A DNA stretch of 64,000 nucleotides, taken from the NCBI GenBank assembly GCA_004168015.1, contig SEYW01000003.1:1-64000 (forward strand). Reading direction: 5' to 3'. The position numbers were made by a program, and so were the translations under genes. The notes below the pieces were generated by a model, which saw nothing but the letters and a program-made list of their open reading frames with translations, was not told the DNA's origin and did no database searches. The stretch comes from Methylolobus aquaticus (GTDB lineage Bacteria > Pseudomonadota > Gammaproteobacteria > Methylococcales > Methylococcaceae). This document shows, in pieces, positions 35,416 to 45,235 of the stretch. How positions within the stretch are numbered: the first letter of the stretch is position 1; each line of letters opens with the position of its first letter.

Positions 35416-36192
35416 ATGACCCGATCCGACAGTCCCTTGCCCAACGCGCTCGGGCTCTACCTGCGCTCGAGCCTGTTCTTCGTGACCATGGCGACCTCGG
35501 GCATTCTGATCGGACTGCTGACGGTGATCGCCTACCCGCTCGGCTTCGAGACGCGGTATCGGGTCGCCAGCCAGTGGGTGCGCTTCGTTCTTTGGTCTTT
35601 GCAGAAGATCTGCAAGCTTGGCTTCGAGGTCGAGGGACAGGAGCACGTCCCGGCGACCAACTGCATCGTCTTGTCGAAGCATCAGTCGACCTGGGAAACG
35701 ATCGGGTTGCAGACCGTCTTCCGCCCCGTGTGCTTCATCCTGAAAAAGGAGTTGCTGCGCCTGCCGTTCTGGGGTTGGGCCATGGCCTCCCTGGAACCCA
35801 TCGCGATCGACCGTTCGGCCAGAACGGCGGCCATCAAGCAGATCCTCCGCGACGGCGAAGCGCGTCTCAGGAAAGGCCGCTGGCTGATTCTGTTCCCTGA
35901 GGGAACCCGCGTCGCACCCGGTACGAAGGGACGCTACGGCGCCAGTGGCGGAACCCTGGCGAAAAGGTCCGGGTACCTCGTCGTCCCGGTGGCCCACAAC
36001 GCCGGCGAGTACTGGCCCCGGCATGGTTTCCTGAAGCGTCCCGGCAGAATATCCGTGCGTATCGGGCCGCCGATCGACCCCACGACGCTGACGGCAGCCG
36101 AGATCAATGAACGCGTCGAGACGTGGATCGAGGCAACAATGGGCGAGATCACCCTGACCCGCCCCCCCGCCCCGTCGGCTCAGGACTCATAG
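35416..36192 (+). CDS. 1-acyl-sn-glycerol-3-phosphate acyltransferase-like (PlsC family)
   Basis: A 258-residue membrane-associated acyltransferase that makes phosphatidic acid from lysophosphatidate. It has a hydrophobic N-terminal segment (SLFFVTMATSGILIGLLTVIAYPLGF), then motif I SKHQSTWETI, an HX4E variant of HX4D seen in some proteobacterial members, and motif III LFPEGTRVAPG. It follows glyS by 37 bases in the same direction. An alternative is an acyltransferase of lipid remodelling rather than the main PlsC. Confidence 0.85.
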   Translation: MTRSDSPLPNALGLYLRSSLFFVTMATSGILIGLLTVIAYPLGFETRYRVASQWVRFVLWSLQKICKLGFEVEGQEHVPATNCIVLSKHQSTWETIGLQTVFRPVCFILKKELLRLPFWGWAMASLEPIAIDRSARTAAIKQILRDGEARLRKGRWLILFPEGTRVAPGTKGRYGASGGTLAKRSGYLVVPVAHNAGEYWPRHGFLKRPGRISVRIGPPIDPTTLTAAEINERVETWIEATMGEITLTRPPAPSAQDS

Positions 36193-36224
36193 CCTCCCGC
36201 GTCTCCGTCGACCTCCCGCACACC

Positions 36225-36241
36225 CGGCGCCTCAGGCGCCG
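36225..36241 (+). terminator. Short GC-rich hairpin after the acyltransferase gene
   Basis: CGGCGCC and GGCGCCG make a 7-bp stem with a 3-base loop, 33 bases after the stop. There is no T-run, so it is a weak or factor-dependent terminator candidate. The remaining sequence to 36424 holds a TATAGT (about 36369) that may be a -10 for the efflux operon. Confidence 0.35.
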
Positions 36242-36424
36242 TCGACTGCCAGGCCAGGGTCGTCATCGGCAATCCCCGCCGATCCTTGCCAAAGACATCA
36301 GCATTTTCTAACATTCGATCGGTAATCGCAGCCACGCAGGGGACACCAGGACGCCTTAATCAGGCATGGTATAGTTTGGGGCGTCGCGAGTGCTGGTCCA
36401 CAACAAGGAAAACCAAACCGCTTC

Positions 36425-37843
36425 ATGAACGGCGCGAATTTTCGTCAGGCGTGCGTGGCTGCCTGCGTCATTGCGAGCCTGGCAACCGCCACCACTCCGG
36501 CGACGGCCGCACGGGAAGCCCGCAAACCGCTCGCGCTGGCCGCGCCGGAAGCGGAAACGCCGCATAAGCAAGCGGCCGCCGGCAGTCCCGGGCTGACGCT
36601 ACAGCAGGCCATCGACCTGGCCTTCGAGCGCAACCCCAGCCTGCGCGCCGCGGCCGAGCGCTATGGCGAAGCCCAGGCGAAGGTGGAGCAATCAGTTGCC
36701 GCGTTCTATCCGCGCGTATCGGCACGAGTCGCATACAACTACACGGACAATCCGGCCGAGGCATTCTTCTACATCGTCTCGCAGCGGCGTTTCAACGAGT
36801 CCCTGAACATCAACGATCCGGGATGGGTCGAGAACTTCCGGCCGGAGGTCGTCGGCGTTTGGTCGCTGTTCCGGGGCGGGCAGGACTTCTACAAGCGCAA
36901 GGCCGCGGAACTCGGCGTCGAACAGACCGAACTGGAGCAGTCTGCGCTCCACAATCATTTGGCCGCGGCGGTTACCTCAGCCTACTACGCCCTGGCGATA
37001 GCGCCGCGCCAGGTGGAAGTTGCGCAGCGTTCGCTCGAAGCCGTGACCAGTGAGTTGCTGCAGGCGCGTGCACGCCATGCAGAAGGAACCGGTCTGAAAT
37101 CCGACGTGCTTTCGCTCGAGGTGCGCCTTGCCGAGGCCCGCGAGTCCGAAGTGCAGGCCCTGAATGCCGTCGAATTGGCCCGATCGGGCCTGATGGCGCT
37201 GCTCGGTGGCAACGACGGCAAGCCTCTTGCGATTGCGGACACCGAGGGTCCGGAGCCCGCCACCGGTGTCGTTGACCTCGCCAAGGTGCTGGAGGAAGCT
37301 CACGCTCGGCGCCCCGAACTGCAGGCGGCCGACCGGCTCGTGCAGATGCGGGTTTCCGAACTTCAGGCCGAGCGCGGGGCTCACCTGCCGCGCGTGAATG
37401 CCTACGCCGCATACGGGCAGAACTTACGGTCACCCGGCTTTTCCACGGCCAAACAAAATACCAGTATCGGCATCAGCGCCGAACTCGATCTGTTCACGGG
37501 CGGAGAAACGACTGCGAAGGTTTCCGCAGCGGAACGCCGCGTCGCGGAGGCCGAAGCCCAGCGCGAACAGAACCGCTTGGAAATCGAGAAGGAAGTGCGC
37601 GATGCGCACACCCGGATCAAGGATGCGATGGAGCGTCTGAGGGTCACGCGTGCCGCGGTCGCAGCAGCCGAAGAAGCCCTGCGGCTGGTGCATGAACAAT
37701 ACCGGGGCGGCACCACGACGGTCACCCGCTATCTCGAGGCGGAAGCGGATCGGGCCGGCGCCCAGGCCCGTTCCCTGGCCGCACGCTACCAGGCCTACGT
37801 CACCGAAGCGAACCTGAAAAAAGCGGCAGGCTACTGGCGTTGA
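36425..37843 (+). CDS. TolC-family outer-membrane efflux protein
   Basis: A 472-residue trimeric outer-membrane channel component. The signal peptide ends near TTPATAA. The Sec-exported part has the two OEP repeats: LTLQQAIDLAFERNPSLRAAAERYGEAQAKVEQ in the first half and AHARRPELQAADRLVQMRVSELQAER in the second, with long helical hairpins ending in VHEQYRGGTTTVTRYLEAEADRAGA. It is the first of three efflux genes in series; the adaptor starts 13 bases later. Confidence 0.9.
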   Translation: MNGANFRQACVAACVIASLATATTPATAAREARKPLALAAPEAETPHKQAAAGSPGLTLQQAIDLAFERNPSLRAAAERYGEAQAKVEQSVAAFYPRVSARVAYNYTDNPAEAFFYIVSQRRFNESLNINDPGWVENFRPEVVGVWSLFRGGQDFYKRKAAELGVEQTELEQSALHNHLAAAVTSAYYALAIAPRQVEVAQRSLEAVTSELLQARARHAEGTGLKSDVLSLEVRLAEARESEVQALNAVELARSGLMALLGGNDGKPLAIADTEGPEPATGVVDLAKVLEEAHARRPELQAADRLVQMRVSELQAERGAHLPRVNAYAAYGQNLRSPGFSTAKQNTSIGISAELDLFTGGETTAKVSAAERRVAEAEAQREQNRLEIEKEVRDAHTRIKDAMERLRVTRAAVAAAEEALRLVHEQYRGGTTTVTRYLEAEADRAGAQARSLAARYQAYVTEANLKKAAGYWR

Positions 37844-37856
37844 GGCAAGGGGATCC

Positions 37857-38933
37857 ATGAGCGAACATTCAGACGGCACAGGCCGACGCACACTGATTTA
37901 CGGCACGCTTTCCGTCGCGGCGCTGATCCTGCTGCTCGTTTGGCTCGAAGGGGGATTCCGGGACAAGGTCCCTCCCGGCGAGGCCTCCGTGCCGGCCAGC
38001 AGCGGCGTTCCCACCGTGACCACCGCGGCTCGCCTCCAGGACATCGGCGAAGTGGCTTCCTGGCCTGGAACGGTGAGCGCACGCACAGAGGCCCAGTTGT
38101 CACCGAAGATCGCCGCGCGTATCGAGACAATCCAGGTCCGCGCCGGTGACCGGGTCAGCCGCGGCGACCTCCTCGTGACTCTGGACGATCGCAGCTTGAA
38201 GGCCAAACTCGAGCAGGCACGCTCGGCGCTGATGGCGGCGCAGGCTGAAGCGACCCGCTATCGGGCCGATGCGCAGCGCACCGAGGCTCTGTTCCGCAAG
38301 GAAGCCGCCACCCGCCAGTCCTTCGACGCCGCCCTGGCCGCTACCAAGGCCGGCGATGCCCGCGTGCGCGAGGCCGAAAGTGGCGTCCGGGAAATCGAAA
38401 CCCTGTTCTCGGAAACGGCTCTGCGCGCCCCATTCGACGGCGTGGTCCAGCAACGGCACCGCGATCCGGGCGATACGGCGCTCCCGGGGACGCCGATTCT
38501 GACGATCCTCGAGTCCAGTCGACTGCGGGTCGAAGTGCCGATCCCCGAACGCTGCGCTGGAAGCCTGCGCATCGGTAATCCGCTGAGTCTGGTCGAGCGC
38601 GCCACATCGCGACGACTCACCGTCGAGGTATCGGAAATCGCCCCGTCCGCCGACCCGCAGACCCACACGGTGCTGATCAAGGCCAACCTGCCATCCGGGT
38701 CATCGCTTAAACCGGGGACGTTCATCTGGGTCGAGCAAGCCTGTGGTCAGCGCCGAGTCCTGCTGATCCCGGCGTCCGCCGTCAGGCGCGTCGGGCAGAT
38801 CGAAAGCGTGCACCTCGTCCGGGAAGGGCGCGCCGAGTTGCGCCATGTGCGTACCGGACAAGCCTACGGCGACGCGGTCGAAGTGCTGTCCGGTCTCAAG
38901 GAAGGTGACCTGATCGCAACGAGGAACCCGTGA
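37857..38933 (+). CDS. RND efflux periplasmic adaptor protein
   Basis: A 358-residue membrane fusion protein linking the RND pump to TolC. An N-terminal membrane anchor (LIYGTLSVAALILLLVWL) is followed by the lipoyl-like half-motif QLSPKIAARIETIQVRAGDRVSRGDLLVTLD, a coiled-coil hairpin, then the second half LRAPFDGVVQQRHRDPGD and beta-barrel segments to the C-terminus. It overlaps the RND gene by one base (TGATG). Confidence 0.9.
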   Translation: MSEHSDGTGRRTLIYGTLSVAALILLLVWLEGGFRDKVPPGEASVPASSGVPTVTTAARLQDIGEVASWPGTVSARTEAQLSPKIAARIETIQVRAGDRVSRGDLLVTLDDRSLKAKLEQARSALMAAQAEATRYRADAQRTEALFRKEAATRQSFDAALAATKAGDARVREAESGVREIETLFSETALRAPFDGVVQQRHRDPGDTALPGTPILTILESSRLRVEVPIPERCAGSLRIGNPLSLVERATSRRLTVEVSEIAPSADPQTHTVLIKANLPSGSSLKPGTFIWVEQACGQRRVLLIPASAVRRVGQIESVHLVREGRAELRHVRTGQAYGDAVEVLSGLKEGDLIATRNP

Positions 38934-41900
38934 TGGCGGACATTGCCGAGCGCGGCTTCACGGCGAAGATAGTCCACCTCTTCATCACCTCCAAGCTCTC
39001 GCTGCTGCTGCTGATCGCATCGCTGCTACTCGGTGCCGCGGCGCTGCTTCTGACACCCCGCGAGGAAGAACCCCAGATCATCGTGCCGGTAGCCGACGTC
39101 CTCGTCCGCGCACCGGGAGCCTCGGCCGACGAGGTCGAAAAGCTCGTCGCGACGCCGCTGGAGACGAAGCTGCGCGAGATCGACGGCGTGGAGTACGTCT
39201 ACTCGGCCTCGCGCGCGGGCGAGGCACTCGTGACCGTTCGGTTCTACGTTGGCGAAGACCGTGAGGACAGCCTCGTCAAGGTGTGGAACAAGGTGATGTC
39301 GCACCGCGACATCATCCCGCGTATCGTGACCGACTGGTCGGTCAAGCCGGTCGAAATCGACGATGTGCCCATCGTCACGCTGACACTGTCCTCAGCCGAT
39401 CCCACCTACGACACTGCGGCGCTGCGACGACTGGCGGACGAACTGCGCGACAAACTCAGTGCAGTCGACGACGCCGGTCGAATCACCGTGACCGGCGGCG
39501 AAACCCGCCGTGTGCTGCTCTATCCCGATGTGACGAAGATGTCAGCGCACGGCGTGACCTTGCTCGAACTGCTCGGGAGCGTCGGCCGCGCCAACGTCAA
39601 GCTGCAAGCGGGGACCTTCGACCGGGCCGGCGAACGGGTGCGCCTGGACGTAGGCCGCGACTACGTATCGGCCGAAGAGGTCGCACAAACCGTCATCGCC
39701 AGTCCTTCGGGACACCCGGTGTACGTGCGTGATGTGGCCCAGGTTATTGACGGTACGGAGGAGCCGGAATCCTACACACGAATTGGCTTTGGCCAGGCAG
39801 CGGCCCAAAGCCGTGAAATCGGGGAATCCACCGAAGCGCGCGTCGGTGACGAACGTCAAGCCGTCACGCTGGGCATCGCCAAACGGAAGGGGGCCAACGC
39901 CGTCACCGTCGCAGAACACGTGATCGAGACCATGGAAGGACTCAAGGGGAGTGTGATCCCCGAGGACGTCACCGTAACACTCACGCGCGACTACGGTGAA
40001 ACGGCGAACCATAAGGTCAACGAACTGGTCAAGCATCTGTTCATCGCCATCGCGACGATCGTCGTGCTGCTGGCGCTGACGCTCGGTCCCAAGGAGTCGT
40101 TCATCGTGGCCCTGGCCGTGCCGATGACGCTCGGGATCACGCTGTTCTGCGACCTGCTGTTCGGTTACACGATCAACCGCGTGACGCTGTTCGCACTGAT
40201 CCTGTCGTTGGGTCTGCTGGTCGACGATCCGATCGTCGACGTCGAAAACATCTTTCGGCATTTCCAGCTGCGGCGCGAGCCGCCACTGGAAGCCGCGCTG
40301 ACCGCCGTCGACGAGGTACGACCGCCGACGATCTTCGCGACCTTCACTGTCATCGTGTCCTTCCTGCCGATGTTCTTCATCACCGGCATGATGGGGCCCT
40401 ACATGGGCCCGATGGCCTTCAATGTCCCGGTCGCGATGCTGATGTCGCTGCTGGTAGCTTTCACAGTCACGCCCTGGGCCAGCTACCACCTGCTGCAAAG
40501 CGAATACGGTAAACACGGCGACGAAGGCCTCGAAATCAAGTCCAGCGGCGTGTACCGCTTCTACGAGCGGACGCTGGGCGGATTGATCAAGACGCCGGCG
40601 CGTTCCGGCTGGTTCTTGCTGGCCATCGTCGCGGCCCTGGTTGCATCGAGCCTGCTCGCCGTGACGCGCCTGGTCCCGCTGAAGCTGCTGCCGTTCGACA
40701 ACAAGAACGAGCTGCAACTGGTCCTCGATCTGCCTCGCAACACGACGCTCGAGGATACCGACGCGCTGGCACGGGATCTCGGTGCTTATCTGGCCACCCT
40801 CAACGAGGTGACCGATTACGAAACCTATATCGGCATCGCCTCGCCGATGGATTTCAACGGCATGGTTCGCCACTACTACCTGCGTCATGGCGGCCACGTC
40901 GGCGAGATCCGCATCAACCTGTTGCCCAAGGAGCAGCGTGAGCAGCGCTCGCACGAAATCGCGCTGCGGATCCGCCCGGAGATCGAGAAAATCGGCCAGC
41001 GCCATGGCGCGGTCGTCAAGATCGTCGAAAGCCCGCCGGGTCCGCCGGTGCTGTCGACCTTCGTGGCCGAGGTCTATGGGCCGCTGGATGCCGACTACCG
41101 CGAACTCGCTCGCGTCACCGAGACGGTGCGCACCGAAGTGACGCGAATCTCGGGGATCGCCGACGTGGACGATTATGTCGACGATCCCCAGACCACGGCG
41201 CAGTTTCGCCTCGACCGCAACAAGGCTGCGCTGCTCGGCGTCAGCGTCGCCGACGTGGCCGAGACCTTGCGGGTCGGCATGGCGGGCACCGCCGCCGGCA
41301 CCGTGCATGCCCCGCATGAACGTGAACCGATGGACCTGACTCTGCGCCTGAGCCGCTCCGACCGATCGGCGCTGGCGACGCTGACCAGGCTCAAGCTGCG
41401 CGGCGCCTCTGGCCAACTGGTTCCGGTCAGTGAACTCGGCCACTTCGTCGAAACACCCGCGGACCTGACGATCTACCACAAGAACCTCAAACGGCTGAAC
41501 TATGTGATCGCCGAAATGGTTGGCCGCAGCCCGGTCGAGGCCGTTTTCGACTGGTGGGACATCGAAACTGCGAAGCCGCTGCCACCGGGTTACACCGTCG
41601 ATCTATCCGGCGAGGGCGAATGGAAGATCACGGTCGACGTGTTCCGCGATCTCGGACTCGCGTTCGGCGCGGCGCTACTGATGATCTACGTGCTGTTGGT
41701 GGCGCAGACCGAATCGCTCGGCATGCCCCTGATCATCATGGTTGCCATCCCGCTGACCGTGATCGGCATCATGCCCGGCTTCTGGGCCCTCAACGTGTTC
41801 TTCACCGAACCGGTCGCCGGCTACGAGACGCCCATCCTGTTCACGGCCACCGGCATGATCGGCATGATCGCGCTGGCCGGCATCGTCGTCCGGAACTCCA

Positions 41901-42172
41901 TTATCCTGATCGATTTCATCGAACGCCTACGGGAGCAAGGCGCACCGCTCACCGATGCGCTGATCGAAGCGGGCGCCACCCGCCTGCGCCCGATCTTCCT
42001 GACCGCCGGAGCAGCCATGTTCGGTTCGTTCGTGATAACGCTGGACCCGATCTTCTCGGGACTGGCCTGGAGCTTCATCTTCGGCATCTTCGCATCGACT
42101 GCCTTCAGCCTGCTGGTCGTTCCGGTCGTCTATTACCTCATCTATCGGAAATCGGCCGCTGCGAGTGCATAA
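38933..42172 (+). CDS. RND efflux transporter permease
   Basis: A 1079-residue inner-membrane proton-driven pump with the usual 12 transmembrane helices and two large periplasmic loops. The proton relay Asp pair is in LGLLVDDPIVDVENIF on TM4, and the C-terminal half has TGMIGMIALAGIVVRNSIILIDFIERLREQGA and TRLRPIFLTAGAAMFGS. ATG 38933 is preferred over the adjacent GTG at 38930, with GAGGAA upstream. Its substrate cannot be told; the sequence looks closer to the less-studied RND subgroup with a short N-terminus than to AcrB. Confidence 0.92.
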   Translation: MADIAERGFTAKIVHLFITSKLSLLLLIASLLLGAAALLLTPREEEPQIIVPVADVLVRAPGASADEVEKLVATPLETKLREIDGVEYVYSASRAGEALVTVRFYVGEDREDSLVKVWNKVMSHRDIIPRIVTDWSVKPVEIDDVPIVTLTLSSADPTYDTAALRRLADELRDKLSAVDDAGRITVTGGETRRVLLYPDVTKMSAHGVTLLELLGSVGRANVKLQAGTFDRAGERVRLDVGRDYVSAEEVAQTVIASPSGHPVYVRDVAQVIDGTEEPESYTRIGFGQAAAQSREIGESTEARVGDERQAVTLGIAKRKGANAVTVAEHVIETMEGLKGSVIPEDVTVTLTRDYGETANHKVNELVKHLFIAIATIVVLLALTLGPKESFIVALAVPMTLGITLFCDLLFGYTINRVTLFALILSLGLLVDDPIVDVENIFRHFQLRREPPLEAALTAVDEVRPPTIFATFTVIVSFLPMFFITGMMGPYMGPMAFNVPVAMLMSLLVAFTVTPWASYHLLQSEYGKHGDEGLEIKSSGVYRFYERTLGGLIKTPARSGWFLLAIVAALVASSLLAVTRLVPLKLLPFDNKNELQLVLDLPRNTTLEDTDALARDLGAYLATLNEVTDYETYIGIASPMDFNGMVRHYYLRHGGHVGEIRINLLPKEQREQRSHEIALRIRPEIEKIGQRHGAVVKIVESPPGPPVLSTFVAEVYGPLDADYRELARVTETVRTEVTRISGIADVDDYVDDPQTTAQFRLDRNKAALLGVSVADVAETLRVGMAGTAAGTVHAPHEREPMDLTLRLSRSDRSALATLTRLKLRGASGQLVPVSELGHFVETPADLTIYHKNLKRLNYVIAEMVGRSPVEAVFDWWDIETAKPLPPGYTVDLSGEGEWKITVDVFRDLGLAFGAALLMIYVLLVAQTESLGMPLIIMVAIPLTVIGIMPGFWALNVFFTEPVAGYETPILFTATGMIGMIALAGIVVRNSIILIDFIERLREQGAPLTDALIEAGATRLRPIFLTAGAAMFGSFVITLDPIFSGLAWSFIFGIFASTAFSLLVVPVVYYLIYRKSAAASA

Positions 42173-42219
42173 TTCGGTCGCCGCGAGCCCGCGGTATCGA
42201 CTCCCGCAGGATGAAGACC

Positions 42220-42627
42220 ATGCTCAGCAAAACCCTCCGAACCCTTGTCCTCCTCTGCTGCACGTCCCTACCCGCCGGGGTCGCCTTTGCGGAACTCACC
42301 GCCGCGGCGCCGGTCGCGCGCGTCCATCACGTCGTCATCGTCTGGCTGAAGGAGCACGGCAATGCCGATGCGCGACAACGCTATATCGACATCAGCCGCG
42401 CTCAGGCCAAACTGCCGATGGTCGTCCGCTATCAGGTCGGTACGGCCCTGCCCGGCGGACGCGAGGTCGTCGACAGTTCCTACGACATCGCGATCGTTGC
42501 GAGCTTCGAAAGTCAGGAAGCCCTCGATGCCTACCTAAAGCACCCGGAGCACAAGCGCGTAATCGACAAAGGGCTCAAGCCCCTCGTAGACCGTTTCCTC
42601 GTGTACGATTTCGCGGAGGCGCCCTGA
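42220..42627 (+). CDS. Exported Dabb-domain (stress-responsive A/B barrel) protein
   Basis: A 135-residue protein with a signal peptide (LRTLVLLCCTSLPAGVAFA) and a Dabb domain: VHHVVIVWLKEHGNADARQRYIDISRAQAKLPMVVRYQVG, FDIAIV-type strand and ALDAYLKHPEHKRVIDKGLKPLVDRFLVYDF. The HH pair near the start and the terminal strand are typical. ATG 42220 is taken because a purine-rich GGA lies at good spacing; ATG 42211 is possible. It is 47 bases after the RND gene, so it may share that transcript. Its role is unknown. Confidence 0.8.
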   Translation: MLSKTLRTLVLLCCTSLPAGVAFAELTAAAPVARVHHVVIVWLKEHGNADARQRYIDISRAQAKLPMVVRYQVGTALPGGREVVDSSYDIAIVASFESQEALDAYLKHPEHKRVIDKGLKPLVDRFLVYDFAEAP

Positions 42628-42654
42628 CCGGCGCCACCGGCACGGACGAAAGGT

Positions 42655-43893
42655 TCAATCCAGCAGATGCGACACCATGCCATCCGCCAGCTTGGGCTCA
42701 AACCATGTGCTCTTGGGCGGCATAACCTCGCCGGCATCGGCTACGGCCATCAGGTCCGCCATGCTGGTGGGGTAGAGCGACAGCGCCAGCGCCATCTCCC
42801 CTGAGTCGACCCGCCGCTCCAACTCCGCCATGCCACGGATCCCGCCAACGAAATCGATTCTTTTGTCGCGGCGCGGGTCGGTAATCCCGAGAACCGGCGC
42901 GATCAGGTGGTCCTGCAACAGCGAGACATCGAGCCGTCCGACAGGATCGTTCGGCACGCGGTCCGGGTGAATCCGCAGCTTCCGCCAGCGGCCGTCCAGA
43001 TAGAGACCGAATTCTCGCGGGCTGGCCGGTTGATAGCCCGCCGGAACCTCCTCGACCGCGAACGCCGCAACGACCCGCTCCAACAACTGTGCCTCGGTCA
43101 GCCCGTTGAGATCCCGGATCACACGGTTGTAGTCGAGAATGCGCATCTGGTGGTCGGGGAAGCTGACCGTCAGAAAGTAGTTGTAATCCTCGGCTCCGGT
43201 CGCAGACGGGTCGGCTTTCCGGCGTGCCGCCGCGACGCGCGAGGCGGCCGCCGCGCGGTGATGACCATCTGCGATATACAAAGCCGGCAGCGCATCGAAA
43301 CTCGCGGTGATTTTTGCGATCACACCGGCATCACGAATCGTCCACAAGCTGTGGCGGACTCCCGCCTCCGACACGGCATCGGCTTCCGGCTCGGTGGCCG
43401 CGACGGCTGACAGAATCGCATCCACTTCCGGGCAAGCGGGGTAGGCGAGCAGCACCGGTCCGGTCTGGGCCCCGACCGCCTCGATCTGTCGTACGCGGTC
43501 GTCCTCCTTGTCGGGTCGTGTGAACTCGTGTTTCCGAATGCGGTTCACATCGTAGGCCGCGACGCTTGCTGCCGCCGCCAGGCCAACCTGGGTGTGTTCG
43601 CCCATGACGAGCCGGTAGGCATAGTACGACGGCTGCTCATCGCGCCGCAGAACCCCATCCGCAACCAGCCGGCCCAAATTTTCGGCGGCTTTGGCATAGA
43701 CCTCGGGGGCATACAGGTCGGTACCGGGCGGCAGATCGATCTCCGGTTTCGAGATATGCAGGAAGCTGCACGGGCGACCCGTGGCAAGCCCACGCGCCTC
43801 CTCGGAATTCAGGACGTCGTAAGGCGGGGCGATCACGTCGGGAGCGCGGCCCGGCGCAGGCCGCAGCGCGGCGAAGGGGCGTATCAGGGACAT
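42655..43893 (-). CDS. DUF1015 family protein
   Basis: A 412-residue cytoplasmic protein of the DUF1015 family, with the diagnostic start IRPFAALRPAPGRAPDVIAPPYDVLNSEEA, the YYAYRLVMG segment, HEFTRPDKEDDRVRQIEAVGAQTGPVLL and YIADGHHRAAAA, then the C-terminal MPPKSTWFEPKLADGMVSHLLD. The H-H in DGHHR is conserved and may serve catalysis or metal binding. No activity has been established that I know of. It is convergent with the Dabb gene. Confidence 0.9.
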   Translation of the reverse strand: MSLIRPFAALRPAPGRAPDVIAPPYDVLNSEEARGLATGRPCSFLHISKPEIDLPPGTDLYAPEVYAKAAENLGRLVADGVLRRDEQPSYYAYRLVMGEHTQVGLAAAASVAAYDVNRIRKHEFTRPDKEDDRVRQIEAVGAQTGPVLLAYPACPEVDAILSAVAATEPEADAVSEAGVRHSLWTIRDAGVIAKITASFDALPALYIADGHHRAAAASRVAAARRKADPSATGAEDYNYFLTVSFPDHQMRILDYNRVIRDLNGLTEAQLLERVVAAFAVEEVPAGYQPASPREFGLYLDGRWRKLRIHPDRVPNDPVGRLDVSLLQDHLIAPVLGITDPRRDKRIDFVGGIRGMAELERRVDSGEMALALSLYPTSMADLMAVADAGEVMPPKSTWFEPKLADGMVSHLLD

Positions 43894-44095
43894 GAGATAA
43901 TTCCTGCGTAAAGGGACGCAATTTTAGCATTCCTCACACAGCACTCCGGCGCCCGGTGACAGCGTGGCGACCGACGCCCCGGGCCGATAGCGGAAAGCCA
44001 CGTCCCGTCTGGAAAAGAACGTACCATAGCCGGATAATCAAAAGCTGTAGCCCGCGCTCACCTTCTTTGGACACGGCCGTTCACTCATCTCCCCG

Positions 44096-45235
44096 ATGAT
44101 CACACCCGACCCAGCGAACGGTTCGCGCGCCGCGCTCGAACTGCGCGAAACGGACGGCGGCCCGTCGGTCACACTCACGGGACATTGGAACCTGCGCGGT
44201 CTGGCCGCCGCCGGGCCCGGCCTGCATCAGGCGCTTGCGGCAATGGTCGGGAGGACCGAGCTGGAATGGGATCTGACCGGGATCGAAAGACTGGACAGCG
44301 CCGGCGCCCTGGTATTGTGGCGCGCGTGGGGCGCAGCGCTGCCTCCGCGGCGCCGACTTCGGTCCGAACAGCAATCGGCCTTCGCGCGCTGGGAGAACGG
44401 CAAGATCCCGTCCATGCGCGATGCTTCCCGGCCGGCACTGCCGCTGCCGCAGCGACTGCAACGCCTCCTGGCAGCGCTGGTCGACCATCTGCTGTCCTTC
44501 ATCACCATGCTGGGACAGTTCGTGCTGGACAGCTTGCATCTGTTCCGCCGTCCCGGCGACATCCCACTGCGCGAGATTTCCGCGATGATCCATGAGACCG
44601 GCGGCCGGGCGCTCGGCATCACGGCGCTGGTTGGCTTTTTGATCGGTGTCGTCGTGAGCTATCTGTCGTCGTTTCAACTCCAGACCTTCGGCGCACAGAT
44701 CTATATCGTCAACATCCTGGGGCTTAGCATCATTCGCGAACTCGGGCCGCTGCTGGCGGCGATCCTGGTGGCGGGACGCTCGGGCTCCGCGATGACGGCC
44801 GGCATCGGGGTCATGCGCGTGACCCAGGAACTCGACGCCCTCGAAGCCATGGGCATTTCCGCATCGCTGCGATTGATTCTGCCCAAGGTCATCGCGCTGA
44901 GCCTCGCACTGCCGCTGCTCGTCGTCTGGACCGACATCATTGCCCTTGCCGGCGGTGCGACCTCGGCCCAGTTGGAACTCGACATCGGCTTCCACCAGTT
45001 TTTCAGCAAGCTGCCGGAAGCGGTGCCGGTTGCAAATTTCGCGATCGGACTGGGCAAGGGTGCTGTCTTCGGCCTGTTCATCGCGTTGATCGCCTGCCAT
45101 TTCGGCTTGCGCATTCAGCCGAACACCGAGAGCATCGGTCACGAAACCACGAACTCGGTCGTCGCCTCGATCACGCTGGTAATCCTGGTCGACGCCGTGT
45201 TTGCGATCGTTTTCCGCGGCGTGGGCATGCCGTGA
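44096..45235 (+). CDS. MlaE-type ABC lipid transporter permease with N-terminal STAS domain
   Basis: A 379-residue inner-membrane subunit of a retrograde phospholipid transporter. The first ~95 residues are STAS-like (VTLTGHWNLRGLAAAGPG, LEWDLTGIERLDSAGALVLW), the role that a separate MlaB protein plays in E. coli. The MlaE domain follows, with LGITALVGFLIGVVVSYLSSFQLQTFGAQIYIVNILGLSIIRELGPLLAAILVAGRSGSAMTAGIGVMRVTQELDALEAMG. Its stop overlaps the ATPase GTG by 4 bases. Confidence 0.9.
   Translation: MITPDPANGSRAALELRETDGGPSVTLTGHWNLRGLAAAGPGLHQALAAMVGRTELEWDLTGIERLDSAGALVLWRAWGAALPPRRRLRSEQQSAFARWENGKIPSMRDASRPALPLPQRLQRLLAALVDHLLSFITMLGQFVLDSLHLFRRPGDIPLREISAMIHETGGRALGITALVGFLIGVVVSYLSSFQLQTFGAQIYIVNILGLSIIRELGPLLAAILVAGRSGSAMTAGIGVMRVTQELDALEAMGISASLRLILPKVIALSLALPLLVVWTDIIALAGGATSAQLELDIGFHQFFSKLPEAVPVANFAIGLGKGAVFGLFIALIACHFGLRIQPNTESIGHETTNSVVASITLVILVDAVFAIVFRGVGMP

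Noticed and set aside
39542-41479. 645-codon open frame on the minus strand inside the RND gene
   Set aside because: The plus strand codes for a conserved RND permease throughout; the reverse frame is Gln/Arg/Asp/His-rich and without recognisable domains.
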